A stretch of DNA of 56,113 nt, from assembly GCA_027076325.1 (NCBI GenBank), contig JALTJZ010000044.1, forward strand, positions 1,319 through 57,431, given 5' to 3'. This document shows positions 35,034-44,042 of this stretch, in pieces; the first letter of the stretch is position 1, and every line of letters begins with the position of its first letter. This stretch comes from Chromatiales bacterium. Its GTDB lineage: Bacteria; Pseudomonadota; Gammaproteobacteria; UBA6429; Thiohalophilaceae. The position numbers and the translations under genes are program-made. Under the pieces are notes generated by a model that did not search any database, had not been told where the DNA came from, and was given only the letters and a program-made list of their open reading frames with translations.

Positions 35034-36821
35034 ATGTGTGGAATCTGCGGTGAAGTTCGCTTTGACGAACAACCAGTACAACAAAATATATTACAAGCCA
35101 TGCTGTCGAAACTCGAACGGCGTGGCCCGGATGCAGAAGGCCTATGGTTAAAAAATAATATTGCCTTTGCACATCGCCGTTTATCTGTTATTGATTTATC
35201 GGCAGACTCAAACCAGCCGATGGTGGATGAAGAACTTCAACTAACATTAGTTTTTAATGGTGCAATATATAATTACCCGGAGTTACGTGCACAATTTATA
35301 AAAGAAGGGTATAACTTTAAATCGCATGGTGACACCGAAGTTATATTAAAGGCATATCATAAATGGGGTGAGCATTGCCCCGAACATTTGCACGGCATGT
35401 TTGCCTTTGCGATTTGGGACTGGAAAAAACAAAGCCTGTTTTTAGCGCGTGACCGCATGGGGATCAAGCCGCTGTATTATTCGTTTACCAATAGACAGCT
35501 ACGTTTTGCTTCTAATATACAAGCCTTATTAGCCAGTAATAAAATAGACAAGGCTATCGACACTCAGATTAATCCGGTTGGCCTGCATAACCAGTTTACC
35601 TTGCATGCCGTTATTCCCGCACCCAATACTATTTTAAGCGGTATTCAAAAACTGGAACCGGGCACAACCTTAACCATTAAAAACAAAACCGATTATAAAA
35701 CCCGACGTTACTGGCAGTATGATGCGATCCGTCCGGATACTGAAATGTCAGAGAATGAATGGGTGGCTGCGATTCATGACAGTTTACGCGAAGCGGTGCG
35801 TAAGCGGCTGGATATCGCCGATGTGCCTGTGGGTGTTTTATTATCAGGTGGCTTAGACTCAAGTTTACTCGTTGGCCTGTTAGCGGAAGCGGGTGTTAAC
35901 GACATACGTACTTTCTCCATTGGCTTTGAAGATCAGCCCGAAGAAAAAGGCAGTGAGTTTGAATTTTCAGATGCGGTAGTTGAACGTTATCAAACACAAC
36001 ATCAAAAAATACAAATCCCCAATACTGAAGTATTAAAACGGTTACCCGAAGCAGTGCAGGCCATGTCCGAGCCGATGGTGGGACAGGATGCGGTGGCCTT
36101 TTATTTATTGTCCGAACAGGTATCGAAGCATGTAAAAGTCGTGCAAAGTGGCCAGGGAGCCGATGAAGTGTTTGCCGGTTATTTCTGGTTTCCAAGAATT
36201 CAACAGGACGATTTAACCCCAGGCGTCGAACGCTTTGCAAAATATTATTTTGATCGAGATCATGCCGAGTTTTTAGAAACCGTGAGCAAAGAGTATCGGG
36301 GTGAAGATTACACATCTAAAATTATTCAGGATTTATTAGCCCGCCCACAGGCCGATACCTTTATCGACCGGGTGTTACATATGGATGTGAATACGCTGGT
36401 GGTGGACGACCCGGTTAAACGGGTCGACAACATGACCATGGCCTTTGGTCTGGAAGCCCGGGTGCCTTTTCTAGATCATCATCTTGTTGAGCTGGCCGCC
36501 AAAATGCCACCGGAAATGAAATTACAATCTGGCGGTAAGCATGTCTTAAAAAAAATTGCCCGCGGCATTGTGCCTGATAGTGTGATTGATCGACCCAAAG
36601 GCTATTTCCCAATGCCGGCATTAAAATATGTGCGTGGTGAGTTTCTCGAATTTATGCAGGATATTTTAAACAGCAGTGCCTGTATTAACCGCGGTGTTTA
36701 TAACCGAGCGTATGTGGATAAGCTGTTACAGAAGCCGGATGACTATTTTACCCGCTTGCAAGGAAGCAAGTTGTGGCATTTAGCGCTACTGGAATTCTGG
36801 CTGCAAACACACCTGGGCTAG
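35034..36821 (+). CDS. N-acetylglutaminylglutamine amidotransferase (asparagine synthetase-like)
   Basis: The enzyme amidates the dipeptide N-acetylglutaminylglutamine, making the osmoprotectant NAGGN. The 595-residue protein starts MCGICGEVRFDEQ with the catalytic Cys2 of class II glutamine amidotransferases (about 1-215) and continues with an asparagine synthetase domain (about 240-590) containing the PP-loop LLSGGLDSSLL and GQGADEVFAGY. The N-terminal CGICGEVRF pattern and length separate NAGGN enzymes from ordinary AsnB. In Pseudomonas it is followed by the GNAT/ATP-grasp synthetase and a peptidase; neither is here. The start codon is preceded by a weak GGAAC site. Plain asparagine synthetase activity remains possible. 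Confidence 0.85.
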   Translation: MCGICGEVRFDEQPVQQNILQAMLSKLERRGPDAEGLWLKNNIAFAHRRLSVIDLSADSNQPMVDEELQLTLVFNGAIYNYPELRAQFIKEGYNFKSHGDTEVILKAYHKWGEHCPEHLHGMFAFAIWDWKKQSLFLARDRMGIKPLYYSFTNRQLRFASNIQALLASNKIDKAIDTQINPVGLHNQFTLHAVIPAPNTILSGIQKLEPGTTLTIKNKTDYKTRRYWQYDAIRPDTEMSENEWVAAIHDSLREAVRKRLDIADVPVGVLLSGGLDSSLLVGLLAEAGVNDIRTFSIGFEDQPEEKGSEFEFSDAVVERYQTQHQKIQIPNTEVLKRLPEAVQAMSEPMVGQDAVAFYLLSEQVSKHVKVVQSGQGADEVFAGYFWFPRIQQDDLTPGVERFAKYYFDRDHAEFLETVSKEYRGEDYTSKIIQDLLARPQADTFIDRVLHMDVNTLVVDDPVKRVDNMTMAFGLEARVPFLDHHLVELAAKMPPEMKLQSGGKHVLKKIARGIVPDSVIDRPKGYFPMPALKYVRGEFLEFMQDILNSSACINRGVYNRAYVDKLLQKPDDYFTRLQGSKLWHLALLEFWLQTHLG

Positions 36822-37033
36822 GTTTGTGTTTTGTTTACACTTAATCCGTGGACATAGTAAAAGCTAACAGAAAATCCCTTAAACACCTCTGGAACAAACC
36901 TGTTTATTAATAAAACTGAGCTGGAAATGACGACCAGGATTGACTCGTCTGCTGGATCCGGAATAATGGTTTCCACACCTGGAATGTTTAGCCATTGAGC
37001 CGACTCAAGCAGTGCACTTTCGAAGTTTGACAT
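36818..37033 (-). CDS. Small conserved protein, paralogue of the one at 38604
   Basis: The 71-residue protein begins MSNFESALLESAQWLNIPGV and matches the 66-residue protein at 38604-38804 along about 45 residues, with shared WL-I-GV--IIP-P------VVIS and a later Pro/Lys pattern. No signal peptide or membrane segment is present. I do not know the family. A GGGGG ribosome site precedes the ATG at 37033. Its stop codon overlaps the stop of the upstream convergent gene by 3-4 nt. It is divergent from rnt. Confidence 0.75.
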   Translation of the reverse strand: MSNFESALLESAQWLNIPGVETIIPDPADESILVVISSSVLLINRFVPEVFKGFSVSFYYVHGLSVNKTQT

Positions 37034-37274
37034 CGTAACCCCCAACCAGAACAAGCAAATGCACTATCAAGTATTGACCAGATTGGTTAAAAAACGAGCA
37101 AAATAGTCCGCAGAAAAAATGTGAAATTAAACACAAAAAAGACCATAAAATACAAAAAGCGAAGTGTTTGCTTATGCCCTTTGGCGCAAATAGCTTGATA
37201 GCCAATGCATTCCACCCCCCGGTTTTTATTATTAGGCATCGCAATTTCAAGCCTGTTTTAGTATCCTGTCGCGG

Positions 37275-37910
37275 ATGATAAACGAAGAAAATAATACCAT
37301 TCATACCCGCTTTCGCGGATTTTTGCCGGTGGTGGTGGATGTTGAAACCGGTGGTTTTAATGCCAATAAGCATGCTTTGCTGGAAGTTGCGGCAGTGCCT
37401 ATACTAATGAGGGACGATGGCACAGTGGGGATGGGGAAAACAGTGTCTTGCCATGTTGAGCCCTTTCCTGGCTCGGCAATGGAAGAAGAAGCCCTGCAAT
37501 TTACCGGTATCGACCCTTACAATCCGTTTCGTATGGCGCTACCGGAAAAAGAAGCGCTTGAACACATTTTTGAACCTATTCGTCAGCTTATCAAGTCCAC
37601 AAAATGCACCCGCGCCATTTTAGTCGGGCATAACCCTTTCTTTGATTTGGGTTTTATTAAAGCCGCGTCGGAGCGCTGTAAAATCAAGAAAAATCCGTTT
37701 CATCAATTTAGTACTTTTGACACCGCAACGTTAGGTGGATTGGCCTATGGCCAAACCGTTCTTGCCAAGGCTGGTAAAGCAGCCGGCATTCAGTGGAATA
37801 ATAATGAAGCCCATTCGGCTATTTATGACACCGAAAAAACAGCCGAGTTATTTTGTAAAATTGTGAATACCTGGGACAGTGCATTTAAACCAGTTTTAGG
37901 TGATAGTTAG
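37275..37910 (+). CDS. rnt: Ribonuclease T
   Basis: RNase T is a homodimeric DEDDh 3'-5' exoribonuclease that trims tRNA CCA ends and 5S/23S rRNA 3' ends. The 211-residue protein has the exo I motif (VVVDVETGGFN), exo II (VGHNPFFDLGF) and exo III (HSAIYDTEKTAELF) with the catalytic His. It is terminated by a strong hairpin 36 bp downstream. grxD is convergent with it, an arrangement seen in other gammaproteobacteria. Confidence 0.96.
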   Translation: MINEENNTIHTRFRGFLPVVVDVETGGFNANKHALLEVAAVPILMRDDGTVGMGKTVSCHVEPFPGSAMEEEALQFTGIDPYNPFRMALPEKEALEHIFEPIRQLIKSTKCTRAILVGHNPFFDLGFIKAASERCKIKKNPFHQFSTFDTATLGGLAYGQTVLAKAGKAAGIQWNNNEAHSAIYDTEKTAELFCKIVNTWDSAFKPVLGDS

Positions 37911-37945
37911 GCTGTCAAAGTTCAGGTTTTTTTGCTGGAAATATA

Positions 37946-37982
37946 AAAGCCCACCTTGGATATTCCTGGGTGGGCTTTTTTT
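37946..37982 (+). terminator. Terminator between rnt and grxD
   Basis: A 10-bp stem (AAAGCCCACC with GGTGGGCTTT) around a 13-nt loop ends in seven T on the plus strand. The reverse reading has a shorter T run, so it may also stop grxD transcripts. Confidence 0.92.
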
Positions 37983-38005
37983 AGGTTCACAAAGGCTAAA
38001 AAGAG

Positions 38006-38323
38006 TTAACCGTCAACAGCTTCGGCTACCATTTTTTGCAAGTCGCCTTTCTGGAACATTTCTAACGTAATATCGCAGCCGCCAATGAGCTCACCTTTAA
38101 TATAAACTTGCGGGAAGGTTGGCCAGTCGGCATAGCGAGGCAGGTTTTCAAAAATTTCCGGGTCAGCCAGCACATTCACATGAGCAAATTCTTTGCCACA
38201 GGCCATGAGCGCTTCAGCGGTGCGGCTGGAGAAGCCACATTGTGGAAGCTGTGGTGTGCCTTTCATAAATACAACCACCGGGTTGTCATTTACAATTTTT
38301 CCAATCCGTTCTAATACATCCAT
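38006..38323 (-). CDS. grxD: Monothiol glutaredoxin Grx4 (CGFS type)
   Basis: CGFS glutaredoxins bind [2Fe-2S] clusters with glutathione and pass them to target proteins. The 105-residue protein has the canonical core KGTPQLPQCGFSSRT (active Cys about residue 29), the cis-Pro motif WPTFPQVYIKGELIGGCD and a usual C-terminus. Full family length; nothing odd. It is convergent with rnt. Confidence 0.96.
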   Translation of the reverse strand: MDVLERIGKIVNDNPVVVFMKGTPQLPQCGFSSRTAEALMACGKEFAHVNVLADPEIFENLPRYADWPTFPQVYIKGELIGGCDITLEMFQKGDLQKMVAEAVDG

Positions 38324-38603
38324 CGTGATACCTCTAATAAATAAAATGATAATTAGGCTATTCTAATATATATAACGTGCAAAAGGAATTCCCTAGTATT
38401 TTACTCGGAAATACAGAGGCTTACATCAATCTGGCCACTTCTTATCCTTTGCTCTGTCAGGGATATTATGCAAATAAGTCGGGCAGGTTTTTTTGCAAAA
38501 TAAAGTTTAAAACTGTGATTAATGCACACAACAAATGTGCACAGTGCACATGATTTTAACCCACTTTCGACTAGAATTGCATAAAACATAAAAAGGAACC
38601 CCA

Positions 38604-38804
38604 ATGACAAAATTATCCTATGCGATGGACGTTGCAGGTAAATGGTTAGAAATAGACGGCGTAGATATGATAATCCCTCGCCCTGATACTAACGAAGTCG
38701 TTGTGGTTATCAGTTGCCCTGCTGAAAACCTTAAAAATTCCATTCCCACATCCATTAAGGATATACCGGTTAAGACCTGCTACAAGCGGTTTTATGCGGC
38801 TTAA
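38604..38804 (+). CDS. Small conserved protein, paralogue of the one at 36818
   Basis: The 66-residue protein begins MTKLSYAMDVAGKWLEIDGV and shares the WL-I-GV--IIPxP--(5-6)--VVVIS core and a following P--IK--PV with its paralogue 1.6 kb away. It has an AAGGA ribosome site and a clean start. It is soluble, with two Cys in the second half. No known family recognised. The 250 bp after it hold only a decayed dispersed repeat. Confidence 0.75.
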   Translation: MTKLSYAMDVAGKWLEIDGVDMIIPRPDTNEVVVVISCPAENLKNSIPTSIKDIPVKTCYKRFYAA

Positions 38805-38961
38805 ACGTATATAAAACGCTAAAGCTTTGTATAGAAGAATACACGGTTTGTTCTTATCTTTAGAATATTAGGGGCTGTTGATCTTTCATCTATTGTCTGC
38901 TTTTGGCTAATTTTAACCCTGCCTGCGTTATTTTTTCTACTCGACATGTTTGCCGCCTTAT

Positions 38962-39009
38962 TACTCGCAATAACAAGGTAGGTTGTTGCGAGTGATAGCG
39001 CAGTGACCT
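38962..39009. repeat. Dispersed palindromic repeat, copy 5 (decayed)
   Basis: The sequence runs from ACTCGCAATAAC to GTTGCGAGTGATAGCGCAGTGACC and keeps the family's end sequences with a reduced core. It lies in the gap between convergent genes (38805-39054). Confidence 0.6.
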
Positions 39010-39054
39010 GTCTTTTTATGTGAAGCAGTGGTTGTTTTAAAAAGCAAAGCTTGT

Positions 39055-40137
39055 TTAGGCCGTCGCAAAAACAACCTGATTCTTACCGTTCTTTTTGCCG
39101 TCCAGCATAGCCTTATCGGCTTTTTTTATTGCATTATCAATATTCATGCTGTGGTTGCATATGCTAATGCCGAATGTTAACGAGATATGATGTTCATCGC
39201 CCTTGTAATTAAAGTTATTTGTGCTCAGATTTTTCCGTATCATTTCTACAACCTGTGCTGCTTTAGCTTGCGTTGTATCCGGCAAAACTATAATAAACTC
39301 TTCTCCACCCCAGCGGCCAATATGGTCATCACGGCGCAACATATTTTCAATTGAATCGGCAACCGCAACTAGAACAAAGTCACCGCAGTCATGCCCGTGC
39401 TGGTCATTAAACTTTTTAAAACTGTCAATATCAGCAAGAATAATCGCCATTTCAGATTTATTGCGTTCACAACGCAAGGCCTCAAGTTCAATACGTTCGA
39501 GCGTATCACGCCGGTTAGACAAACCGGTTAATGGATCGGTTCGTGCCAGCTTTTTGATTTTTTCATATGAAACCTGTAATTCTTCCTGTGCGTGGTTGGC
39601 TGCAAGTGCATAATAGAGTGACAAAAATACCAGCACCACGTAGAAAAAGAAGGTATTCATATAAAACAGGTTATTCACTACTTCAGCTGAAACAGGCAGG
39701 GTTGGCGGGTACTCTACCGAGTAATACTTTAAGCCAAGTGAAAATAACGTAACCAGAACAGAAAGCACTATTTTGAAAATATTAGACCAGTTTGGATAAA
39801 AGCAGATAAGAGGGATTAAAGCCATTAAATACACATAAAAACCACTGTCCCAACCCACAAAATGTGTTGCCAGGGATGCATGGACTGGGATTTCTATAAT
39901 CATTAACAGCAAAGCAAGTTGATGCCATGTTTTGCGGTTTAATACAAAGGCGAGCAGAAATATAAATGTGCTCACAATGTTGTATTTCACCATAAAGTCA
40001 TTACCCAGGTAGCTGAATAAATAGATAAAAAAGGCATGAATAAGCACACCCAGAAAATAACTGTAATTCGCCATAAAAAAGAAACGATAGTATTTTTCTT
40101 CAATTTCTCTGGGGTGCAGTATGTTTTGTAATTTCAT
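39055..40137 (-). CDS. Membrane diguanylate cyclase (GGDEF)
   Basis: The enzyme makes c-di-GMP from two GTP. The 360-residue protein has an N-terminal block of about six membrane helices (about 18-190) of no clear known sensor family, then a GGDEF domain (about 200-358) with an active GGEEF motif in GRWGGEEFIIVLPD, preceded by the inhibitory-site RxxD (RRDD) with the correct 5-residue spacing, so product inhibition is likely. The LADIDSFKKFNDQHGH metal-binding segment is intact. It is separated from the upstream lipoprotein gene by a terminator and 260 bp containing a 14-bp palindrome, so it has its own promoter. Confidence 0.94.
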   Translation of the reverse strand: MKLQNILHPREIEEKYYRFFFMANYSYFLGVLIHAFFIYLFSYLGNDFMVKYNIVSTFIFLLAFVLNRKTWHQLALLLMIIEIPVHASLATHFVGWDSGFYVYLMALIPLICFYPNWSNIFKIVLSVLVTLFSLGLKYYSVEYPPTLPVSAEVVNNLFYMNTFFFYVVLVFLSLYYALAANHAQEELQVSYEKIKKLARTDPLTGLSNRRDTLERIELEALRCERNKSEMAIILADIDSFKKFNDQHGHDCGDFVLVAVADSIENMLRRDDHIGRWGGEEFIIVLPDTTQAKAAQVVEMIRKNLSTNNFNYKGDEHHISLTFGISICNHSMNIDNAIKKADKAMLDGKKNGKNQVVFATA

Positions 40138-40198
40138 GAAAAGCGCAACGATGGCAGTTTATTGAAAGTAAAATTATTTTAGTCGGTAGAGAATGATG

Positions 40199-40212
40199 AC
40201 ATACTAGTATGT
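40199..40212. promoter_or_regulatory. 14-bp palindrome upstream of diguanylate cyclase gene
   Basis: ACATACTAGTATGT is a perfect palindrome 62 bp upstream of the diguanylate cyclase start codon (minus strand). Its placement is that of an operator; no recognised regulator is implied. Confidence 0.4.
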
Positions 40213-40347
40213 AGGTAGTGTGCTGTCAAAAAAGACAGGGAGGGGTTTATAAAATAAAGTATGCCGTGATATGGGGGCATTCTTTTTTAGTGATGTACTG
40301 CCACTTGGTTGCCAGTAGTGTCGGTATTTTGGAAAGAATAAAGATAC

Positions 40348-40382
40348 AAAAAACCGGCGCTGAATAAATTCAGGCCGGTTTT
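40348..40382 (-). terminator. Rho-independent terminator after the lipoprotein gene
   Basis: On the minus strand an AAAACCGGC / GCCGGTTTT stem extended by CTGAAT / ATTCAG ends in a T run. It lies 14 nt after the stop of the gene at 40396, closing the CHASE2-FecR-lipoprotein unit. Confidence 0.93.
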
Positions 40383-40395
40383 AATAAGTATTAAA

Positions 40396-40791
40396 TTAAT
40401 CGGGTAATACAATTTTCATGCAGTTACCGCCGGGGTCACAATAGTAGAAATAATGTGAACCTCTGGTTTCAATGATATTAAATGATTTAGAGCTTAGCAA
40501 CCTTTCATGTTTTTCAATTAATTTCCCGAAGGTTCCTCTCCCCGCAGGTTTTCCGTCTTTAGCCAGGACATAGATAAGCTCACTATTTTCATCCAGTAAA
40601 ATAATTGTTTTAACTTTTCCAAGCTCTTTTGGCGTGTACTTGTTGAGTATTTTAAAAACAGTAGCTTTAACCTTGTCTTTTTCTTTTTCTTTTCCTTTGC
40701 CTGAATCTGAGCAGGCTGTTAATGGGTAAGCGACTATTAGAGATAATGCTAAAAATTTAGCAAGTATGTTCGATTTTATTGTTGTTTTCAT
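40396..40791 (-). CDS. Putative lipoprotein, last gene of the FecR/CHASE2 unit
   Basis: The 131-residue protein has a lipoprotein signal peptide with lipobox LTAC (Cys27) followed by a Lys/Glu-rich linker (about 31-42), then a compact alpha/beta-looking domain ending YYCDPGGNCMKIVLPD with two Cys that could form a disulfide. No known family recognised. Ser28-Asp29 after the acylated Cys suggests an Asp at +2 only one step later, so membrane destination is uncertain. The gene starts 20 nt after the FecR-TPR-barrel stop and precedes a strong terminator, so it is co-transcribed and probably works with that protein in the envelope. Confidence 0.8.
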   Translation of the reverse strand: MKTTIKSNILAKFLALSLIVAYPLTACSDSGKGKEKEKDKVKATVFKILNKYTPKELGKVKTIILLDENSELIYVLAKDGKPAGRGTFGKLIEKHERLLSSKSFNIIETRGSHYFYYCDPGGNCMKIVLPD

Positions 40792-40811
40792 TTGTTCCTC
40801 CGGTGGTTTGA

Positions 40812-43800
40812 TTAAAATTGATATGTGGCTTGTAAATAATAAGTTCTATCAGGAATGATAGTGGGGTTGTTAAAATCGGTTTCCTGGTACTGGAAGTCTT
40901 TGTCAGAAATATTTTTTATCAATAAACCAAGGCTTGTGTTGCGGTTAGGATTATAATTAATACCAAAGTCATAAATCCAGAAGCTGCTTTCACCTTTTGA
41001 GTTTTTACTGGTGGTATTATTTTTAAAAATACCATCTTGTTTAACTTGAGTAGTGGCCAGTGACGCGGTTATTTTATTGTTATCAGTAAAAGTAAGCTTA
41101 ATGGGAAGACGTTTTGTATTTGCAATTTCAAATTCACGTGAAAAGGCTGCATTCCGGTTAAAACGCTCATAAAGGTAGTCAACGCTTGTGCTCCATTGCG
41201 GATTAATGGCCCAATAAAAATAAGCTCTGAAGATATGCTCACGCCAGTCAGTTTCAAGAATTTTAGCTGGAGAGCTTTGGTAGTAAGGTACATCAAGTTC
41301 ACGCTTTAGCCATTCAATACCGGTAAAGACCTTGGTTGTTATTTTAGCGTCAATAGCGGCACCTTCAACGCGTGCATCGGTGGCATTAATATCATCATAA
41401 AATTGGTTAAACCCGGCTACTTGAGTTGGTTCCAGAGATTTGTTGGTTAATAGTCTACGTTTAATGGTTCTAAATTTTGCAGCTCTAAAGGTTAAATAAT
41501 TTGTAATATCCCAGCTTATACCAATTTTAGGATTATATTGTGCGCGTTCGTAGCTGATAGTATTAGACTCGGTTAAGTCAGTATGGGAAAGTCCCAATGT
41601 CCAGGTGAAATCACCAGGCCATTTTAAATAGGTGTAGATATAAGCGGTATCATTTTCTATAACATCCGCGGTGAAAGTATCGGATATAAATTGAATAGTA
41701 GTTCTTTTAGACGTGTCTCCATCGACTGAAAGGTATCCGGCTATCGTATTAAAATATTTTGAGTTAAACAGGTAACTAACTTCTTTTGTTGTTACATCCG
41801 TATCTGCTTTATCTGTTAGATTAAAAGCTCCCCCGATTAGATCGGTGACGGTAAATTCTTCACTAACGCTTGATATAGTCGCAATCAAAGTTTGATTGGC
41901 TGATAGTTTATGGGTGGCACCGGCAGTGATGCTATTAAGTTCTAAATCTGTTTTTTTAACAGTCGAAAAATCAGTTTTAAAAAAACGTAGTTGGCGATCA
42001 CCTATATTCCGGCGTTTGCTTTGCATGTCTAAAACAAACTTGGTTGAATTATTGATTTGATTCTGGAACAGAAGGTTGAAAATAGATTTATCCAGTTGAT
42101 TGTTTTTTCGGAAGCCTTGATCCTGGTAAGTATAGATACCGGCGCTGGCGGAAATATTATTATCCAACACGCCCATAATCGTTTCGAAGCCGCTAGCCGC
42201 ATTATTACCAATAACAGCAGAGCCGTTAAAGTAATCACCATTCTGGTTAAACAAACTATTGTAATCATTAAAGGTGGTTTGGTTGGGGCCGGTGCCTTGT
42301 TGCACATCCAGGTTTGTATCGCCGAGCAGTGGCGATACCGGCGCCCGGTTTACTTGCTGTAACATGGTTGCCTGAAATAATTCACTCACTCGTGCAATTT
42401 CGTGGCGTGGTTGTGACGCATAGGTTTCTGCCAGAAAACGGTGTGGAGAATAATTAGTCGGGTCGGTTTTTAATGACTTCCAGCCTTCGGTGAGTGCCAG
42501 CCTTTCGAAGCCAAGGTTGCGGTAAATTTTTGCCAGGTTGGTGCTGCGAGCGGCGCTGTCCTGGTCTAGTAATAATTGCGAGCGATAAACCGCACGATTC
42601 TGGTTATGTTGAATAGCTTGCTGGATTTCCTGTAATGCTTCCCCTGGCATATTCTCACTCTGTTTGCGAATCGCATCATAAAAATAAGCGGTTGGGTCTT
42701 TTGGGTCTAGCGCCTTGGCCATTTCAAATTGAACAGCAGCGAGTTTATTGCGCTTTTCTTCGTAGTAGGCTTTACCTAAGTAACTACGAATAAGCGCATT
42801 GTTGGGGTCGAGGGTGGTGGCGTATTCTATTTCACGGCGGCCATTGGCTAAATCACCTTGTCGGATTGTGGCTAAACCCAAACCCAGTCTTGCGAGTGGG
42901 TCGGTTTGGTCTTTTTCAATGGCGGTGTTGAAGCTGGCAATGGCTTGCGCAATTTCGATGCGGGTTAAGTAGGCAAAGCCAAGCACGGTGTGAGTTCGGC
43001 CGAGTGCCGGGTTGAGTTCATTGGCTTTTTTAGCGGCGCTTAAGGCTTTGTTTAGTTCGCCGTGCATTAAATAGACTTCGGCCAGGCGTGACCAGACAAG
43101 GGCATTGCCGGGGTCATCGTTTACCGCTTGTTGTAACGTCGTTAATGCTTCGGTTACTTTAAAGTGGGCTTGCAGTGCATAGCTGAGTGCCAGTTTTGCA
43201 GTAGCATTTTTGTTGTTTGCGGCGACCGCTTGTTGTGCCAGTTTTAAGCCCCGCTCTTTATTGTTTTGCACAATATGAACAATGGCTTGCATGGCCAATG
43301 CCGAACTGTTAGTTGGGTTTTGTTTAAGTGCCTGCTGTAACAATGCTTTGGCCTGTTTAATCTGGCCGGTGCTTAGCTTAAGTGATGCCCTGTATTCGGC
43401 TGATTTTTTACCGGGTTCAATAATCATCGGGTAATACAACGACCAGTTCACCGCGTCTCTTGGTTTCGCTTTTAAAATTAAAACTGGTGCCTGACCTTGC
43501 TTGGCCTGTGCGGTCTGGTTTGCAGTTAAATGTACTTCACCGTGCTGGTTGTAGGCGTGCACCGTGCCTTCAAAGACGGTGACTTCAGCACTGTCGTTAT
43601 TCACACTCACGACAAACTCGGTGCCTTCGATGGCCGCGTTGATAAACGGGGTGATAACTTCAAAGGCGGCTTTAATTCGGCTAATAAAATGGCCGATACC
43701 TTCGTCAATGGATACAACCGATGGTTTGTCGGGTGTAAGGTTGGTAAAGGTAATGGTTGTGTTCTGGTTTAAACGAAGAATGGTGTCGTTTTTAAGCAAT

Positions 43801-44042
43801 AAGGCGGCACGGCTGTTTTCCTGCACGCGTAATACATCGCCTTTGCAAAAGGTTGCGTTGCGTTTAACGTTTGCCCATTGTTTGTTTTTTAGCCTGACTT
43901 GCACACTGCCTTGTGATGACTGCAGCCTGGCCACCCAGTTTTCACAGTCAGAGGCGTATACGGGGGTATTATTTAACACCAGATAACCAACACTGAGTAT
44001 TAAAAAGTATTTTGTCAGCTTGCCGTTTTTTATTGGTCGCAT
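40812..44042 (-). CDS. FecR domain - TPR array - outer-membrane beta-barrel fusion
   Basis: The 1076-residue protein has a signal peptide (about 1-30), a FecR domain (about 40-195; KGDVLRVQENSRAALLLKND, AAIEGTEFVVSV), eight or nine TPR repeats (about 205-545; for example NPALGRTHTVLGFAYL) and a C-terminal beta-barrel (about 610-1076) with alternating strands and the final residues YYLQATYQF, the outer-membrane insertion signal. FecR domains in sigma regulators are periplasmic; here the domain would face the periplasm beside the TPR solenoid with the barrel in the outer membrane. Function is unknown. It follows the CHASE2-cyclase gene by 147 nt and precedes a lipoprotein gene by 20 nt on the same strand. 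Confidence 0.88.
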   Translation of the reverse strand: MRPIKNGKLTKYFLILSVGYLVLNNTPVYASDCENWVARLQSSQGSVQVRLKNKQWANVKRNATFCKGDVLRVQENSRAALLLKNDTILRLNQNTTITFTNLTPDKPSVVSIDEGIGHFISRIKAAFEVITPFINAAIEGTEFVVSVNNDSAEVTVFEGTVHAYNQHGEVHLTANQTAQAKQGQAPVLILKAKPRDAVNWSLYYPMIIEPGKKSAEYRASLKLSTGQIKQAKALLQQALKQNPTNSSALAMQAIVHIVQNNKERGLKLAQQAVAANNKNATAKLALSYALQAHFKVTEALTTLQQAVNDDPGNALVWSRLAEVYLMHGELNKALSAAKKANELNPALGRTHTVLGFAYLTRIEIAQAIASFNTAIEKDQTDPLARLGLGLATIRQGDLANGRREIEYATTLDPNNALIRSYLGKAYYEEKRNKLAAVQFEMAKALDPKDPTAYFYDAIRKQSENMPGEALQEIQQAIQHNQNRAVYRSQLLLDQDSAARSTNLAKIYRNLGFERLALTEGWKSLKTDPTNYSPHRFLAETYASQPRHEIARVSELFQATMLQQVNRAPVSPLLGDTNLDVQQGTGPNQTTFNDYNSLFNQNGDYFNGSAVIGNNAASGFETIMGVLDNNISASAGIYTYQDQGFRKNNQLDKSIFNLLFQNQINNSTKFVLDMQSKRRNIGDRQLRFFKTDFSTVKKTDLELNSITAGATHKLSANQTLIATISSVSEEFTVTDLIGGAFNLTDKADTDVTTKEVSYLFNSKYFNTIAGYLSVDGDTSKRTTIQFISDTFTADVIENDTAYIYTYLKWPGDFTWTLGLSHTDLTESNTISYERAQYNPKIGISWDITNYLTFRAAKFRTIKRRLLTNKSLEPTQVAGFNQFYDDINATDARVEGAAIDAKITTKVFTGIEWLKRELDVPYYQSSPAKILETDWREHIFRAYFYWAINPQWSTSVDYLYERFNRNAAFSREFEIANTKRLPIKLTFTDNNKITASLATTQVKQDGIFKNNTTSKNSKGESSFWIYDFGINYNPNRNTSLGLLIKNISDKDFQYQETDFNNPTIIPDRTYYLQATYQF

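Noticed and set aside
38401-38610. 69-residue minus-strand frame upstream of the small protein at 38604
   Set aside because: No ribosome site or family resemblance. It overlaps the promoter region of the convincing small gene.
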